NCBI GenBank assembly: GCA_028751875.1
Contig: CM054158.1
Span: 10,512,320 to 10,576,319, forward strand
Direction of reading: 5' to 3'
Length of the DNA: 64,000 bases
From: Rapana venosa
Taxonomy: Eukaryota > Mollusca > Gastropoda > Neogastropoda > Muricidae
Shown in pieces: positions 59,790 to 64,000 of the stretch (within the stretch, counting starts at the first letter, position 1; every line of letters begins with the position of its first letter). Below the pieces are notes generated by a model. The model was not told the DNA's origin. It saw only the letters and a list, made by a program, of their open reading frames with translations, and did no database searches. A program made the position numbers and the translations under genes.

Positions 59790-60790
59790 CTTTCAGACTA
59801 CTTAACAGGGCTGCACTCTACACTTTCTATCATATTAATAGATCTCGGCGTCAACCGGGCCCGAGAGATACAGACACCTGCAGTGTTGGTCAGGTAGTTT
59901 GAGCAACACGCTCAAAGTTGCATTCATAAAGTAACTGAAGCTGGACTGTGTGGTCTCAGTCTTCCCACTGAGCCCACAGCACGCTCACTCTGGTAGAAGC
60001 CGACCAGAGTCCAAAAGTCCCTCTAAGCCTTATGGAATTGGAACCCACAGGTCAGATCAGTTTGACCTTCAAGTTAAGGGGAAATCAAGTTAGAATCATG
60101 TTGTAGAAAGACACTGGCCTTGTTAGTTCCATAAGTTTGGAGCATGGAAAATTCGCCTTTGTTACGCCAAAAGCTGTTCCTTATTCAATAACTTATGAAG
60201 ATAGTGTAGGCCTAGGGCCTGTATAGGTCATTAAAGAAATGTTTAGAAGGAGGGGCAAGCATGCAATTACCCCATCAAACGTCTTTCTCAAACAATCCAA
60301 ATTCTCAAATCATCTATGACATCAGAGGTATTTTTTAATTTTCCTTAGATATTTCTACAGTAGACATGTACAGATTGAACCTATATCTTAATAAGATTTT
60401 GTCCGTAATGGACTTTTCCCCCTTCTTCATTTAACGCTCAGACAGCAACAACCATTTGGGCCATATGACGAAAATGCTTTGCCTGCCGTTAAGCCCGAAA
60501 ATCGGGGGCCAATGCACCGACTTCAGAAGAGAAATTTTCCCTTTTAAATTTTATTCTGGGAAAAGGGGCAGGGAATGGACCAAGAAACAAAAAAATAGAC
60601 AATGGGAGGTGACTGAAGGAAAAGGGGAAACAACAAAAAAGAAAAGAAGGAAAAAGGGGGGAAATTCCTACCAAAAATTTCCAGTACGGGGATGTGTTTA
60701 TACTAAAGGGCCCCCCGGCATTCCAGGGGGGGAAAAAATGACCTAAACCCAAAGCCATTTTCTTTTTTTGGGTTTATTTACAAAAAAAGA
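59790..60790. other. spacer X, no gene recognised
   Basis: It is the counterpart of 30331-31315. Quality falls after about 60200. No conserved frame or RNA signature was found. Confidence 0.55.
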
Positions 60791-61985
60791 AAAAAAGGAT
60801 TTGATGGGTAGCAGTGAAAGTGATAGCATAAAGATGTATAGCTAAGATGTGATAATGGAATGTGCCAGCAGGAAGATGTCAGAGTTTGGGGACAACAGTG
60901 GAGATGGTGACACCGTGGAGAGTGACAAAATTTTGGGACAACAGGGAGATGTGATAGCAGTGAGATGTGACAGGATGTGCAACAGGGAATGTGATGCAGG
61001 GATTTACAGAGATTTGACAGGGGTGGGAGTACACCAGTGGAGGTGCAGAGATGTGATAGCGTGGTTTTTGGGAAGAGATTTGACAGCGGGGAGAGTGACA
61101 CCATGGTGTTACAGAGATTGATAGAGGGAGTACGAGATGTGATACAGTGAGATGTACGCATGGAGATGTGACAAGATGTGACACAGGGAATGTGAAGCTG
61201 GAGATGTGATAGCATAAAAAATGGATAGCAGTGGAGATGTACAGAGATGTGATAGCGGGGAGATGTGATAGCAGGGGAGGGGGAAGCAGGGGGAAGTGAC
61301 AAGATGTGATAGCAGTGAAAAGGGGATAGCAGGGGGATGTGACCCATGGAGATTGACAGAGATGTGATAGAGGGGAATTTACAGAGATTGATAGCAGGGG
61401 AAAATGTGATGCATGAAAAATGTGATAGCATGGGGAGTGATAGCGTAAGATTTGAACGTGGGGAATACACCAGTGGAGGTGACAGAGATGTGAAGCGGGA
61501 AATGTGATAGCAGTGGAGAGGGATCATGAAAAGTGAAGCAGGGGGATGTGACACCAGGGGAGATTGACGGAGTGATAGCAGGAAATGGAACAGGGGGGAT
61601 GTGATAGCAGTGGAATGTGACAAGATTGATAACAGTGGAGATGTACAGCGGGAATGGGGCAGCAGTGGAGATGTCAAATACAGCAGGGGAGATGTGATAG
61701 CAGTGAAAAATTGATAGCAGTGGGGAGTGAACCAGGGAGATGTACGAAAATTATAGCGGGGAATGTTACAGAATGTATAGCATGGGATGTGATAGCGTGA
61801 AATGTGATAGCGGGGAGATTTGATAGCAGGGAAAGTATAGCATGGAATGTGACCCCAGTGGAGTTTGACAAGATGTGATAGCAGGGAAAATGTTTACAGG
61901 GGGGATTGATAGCGTGGTTGACAGAGATGTAAAAGCATGGGGATGTGACAAGATGTGATAGCAGTTGAGATTGTAGCATGAGGTA
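60791..61985 (+). repeat. satellite S, second unit
   Basis: It has the same 17-bp gatgtgatagcagtgga family as 31321-32345, degraded, about 1.2 kb long. The 299-codon minus frame across it is a repeat translation. Confidence 0.92.
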
Positions 61986-62330
61986 TTTTGCCACATCAAA
62001 ATTTTATCAGCCCAGTCACAATTATCACCCCACATCACACTTTCATGCCACGCACACTTATCACCCCGGTCCACTTATCACGCCAAGTCACACGTTATCA
62101 CGCCACAGTCACACTTATCCGCCACGTCAACTTATACGCACAGTCAACTCATCACCCACAGTCCCTTTTTATCCGCCCAGTCACAAGTTATCACGCCACA
62201 ATCACAGTATACGCCGCAGCACACGTTTCATGCCACATCACATTACATGCCACAGTCACACGTTATCATCCCCAGGGTCACACGTTCATTCCAAAGGTCA
62301 CACTTATCTTGTAAGTCACAGTTACACAAC
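61986..62330 (+). repeat. junction repeat (cacagtcacacgttatcacgcc type), second unit
   Basis: There are about 15 units of 21-22 bp, more than in unit 1, with cacgcc and catgcc variants. The order S, junction repeat, T is kept. Confidence 0.8.
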
Positions 62331-64000
62331 TCACAGTTATCAAAATAATCAGTTATCATGTATAGTACGTTTCTCAACTAAAGCCCAAGTTATCATCTAC
62401 AGTCACGTTACATACTATAGTCACAGTTAATACTATAGTCACAGTTATCATACTAAAGTTATATTTATCATATTTTTAGTCTTACTATCAACCTAGTCAC
62501 AGTTACAACTATAGTCCCAGTTATATGTACACCAAGTTATTTTACTATATCAAATTATTATCATATTACAGTTATCATACTATAGTCCAGTTCATACTAT
62601 AGTCACAGTTTCATGTATATCCGGGTATTTAGTTCAGTCACAGTTTTTATGGTACAGCCCATTATCATACTAAGAACATTATCAACTATGTCACAGGACA
62701 TACTATGTACAGTGATCATTATAGTCACAGTTTCATTATAGTCACAGGTATTAATACAGCACAGTTTATTAGGGTACATCACATTTTAAATACTATACAC
62801 ATTTTTATCATACTATATTACAGTTTATCATACTTACCCCAGAGTTTTTAGTACGCCCACAGTTATCATACTTAGTCACAGTTATCATACTATACCCACA
62901 GTTACCATACCATTCAAGTTTTTTGGTCATTTCACAGTTATCATACTATAGTCAAGTGTTTATACTAAGTCACGTTATCATACTAGCCAAGTTATCATAC
63001 TTTGATCACATTATTAGGGTAATCAAGTTAATATTACATACAGTCTCATACTAAGTCCAGCTATCATACTAAATGTCACAGTTATCATGGTAAAAGTCAC
63101 AGTTTTTAGGACATCACAGTTTCAGCTTTACACAGTTTCATGCTATGTAAATTATCATATATAGTTACGAATCCTATATTACATTATCACACCATAGTCA
63201 CGTTTTAGGTACAGAACAGTTATTATGGTACAGTCACAGTTATCTTTTCTATAGTCACAGTGATCATACTATAGCACGTTTTCATACTTAGTCATGGGTT
63301 TTATGGTACATTTCCAGTGTCATACTATTCACAGGATCAACTATATCACAGTTATCATAATAGTCACAGTTTCATACTATTTACGTTATCATACCAAGTC
63401 ACAGTTTTAGGGTAAGTCACAGTTATTATGTACAGTCACATTTATCATACTGAATCGTTATCATCCCAAATCACAGTTATTAACATAGTCAAGTTATCAC
63501 TAAGTCACTTTTTACATGGAAAAAGTCAAATTATTAGGGTACAGTCACAGTTATCTCTATAGTCATAGTTTATACTATATCACTTTCTCATGTATGCAAA
63601 GTTTTATGGTATATCAAAGTTATCATAAATAGTCACATTAGCATCTATATCACAGTTTCATACTATGTCAAGCTAGCATACTATAGTCACAGCGTCATCC
63701 AAAGTCACAGTTTCAACTATATCACAGGATCATAATTGTCACAGCATCATACTATATCACGTTTCACAAAAGTCCAGTTACATACTTGTCCCAGTGATCA
63801 TACTATAGGCACAGTTACAAACTATAGCACAGTATTAGGGAAACACAAAGTTATCAACGTAGTCACAGTTATCAACAAAAGTCCAGTGATCATACTATAG
63901 TCACTTTATCATCTATATCACAGTATTACTATAGTTACAGTTATCATACCAATCACAGTTAATGGTACATTTCACAGTTTTTAAATGGTACAGTCACAGT
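62331..64000 (+). repeat. satellite T, degraded, running off the window
   Basis: It is the 20-bp tatagtcacagttatcatac family with many single-base losses. It continues to the last base, so its total length is unknown. Confidence 0.92.

Noticed and set aside
60778..61677. 299-codon minus-strand open frame
   Set aside because: It is a translation of the second satellite S block, with no domain and no conserved start.

Overview
The window looks like repeat-dominated nuclear DNA of an animal, most likely a marine mollusc. That is an inference from its APE-type non-LTR retrotransposons (RTE-like, L2/CR1-like and a Jockey/CR1-group element), a Pol III SINE, many dinucleotide and trinucleotide microsatellites, large satellite blocks and no recognisable intact host gene. 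All coding sequence I can identify belongs to mobile elements and is broken.

Layout: one order of blocks appears repeatedly on the + strand: RTE-like LINE, SINE, a microsatellite cluster, a 46-bp minisatellite, nested LINEs with a second SINE, an SGNH-esterase (ORF1-like) fragment, satellite S (17-bp units), satellite T (20-bp units), a CT-rich spacer, and the LINE again. Unit 1 runs from 1 to about 37.8 kb. A second start (37.8-41.1 kb) runs into a 500-N gap (41149-41648). Another pass covers 41.6-64 kb. Without its extra insertions the unit is about 22 kb, so the locus is either a macro-tandem array or several haplotypes or misjoined contigs of one locus.

Comparing the copies exposes insertions with empty sites. 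Unit 1 has a 2.06-kb L2-like copy (12250-14305) that is absent at 57811. It also has a 14.1-kb element (15924-30051) with about 370-bp terminal inverted repeats, 5'-AG ends and a probable 6-bp target duplication, absent at 59454. The ends of this large element fit the Polinton/Maverick pattern, but I could recognise none of its genes because its interior is badly degraded. Each end is also an imperfect 156-bp palindrome. The insertion splits the SGNH-esterase fragment.

The SINE has a tRNA-like head joined to the internal promoter region of 5S rRNA, and two independent insertions have clear target duplications. Base quality is patchy: 1-3.3 kb, 16.3-37.4 kb, 43.1-45.1 kb and 60.2-64 kb are full of homopolymer errors and single-base losses compared with their cleaner copies. 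Frameshifts there cannot be read as biology.
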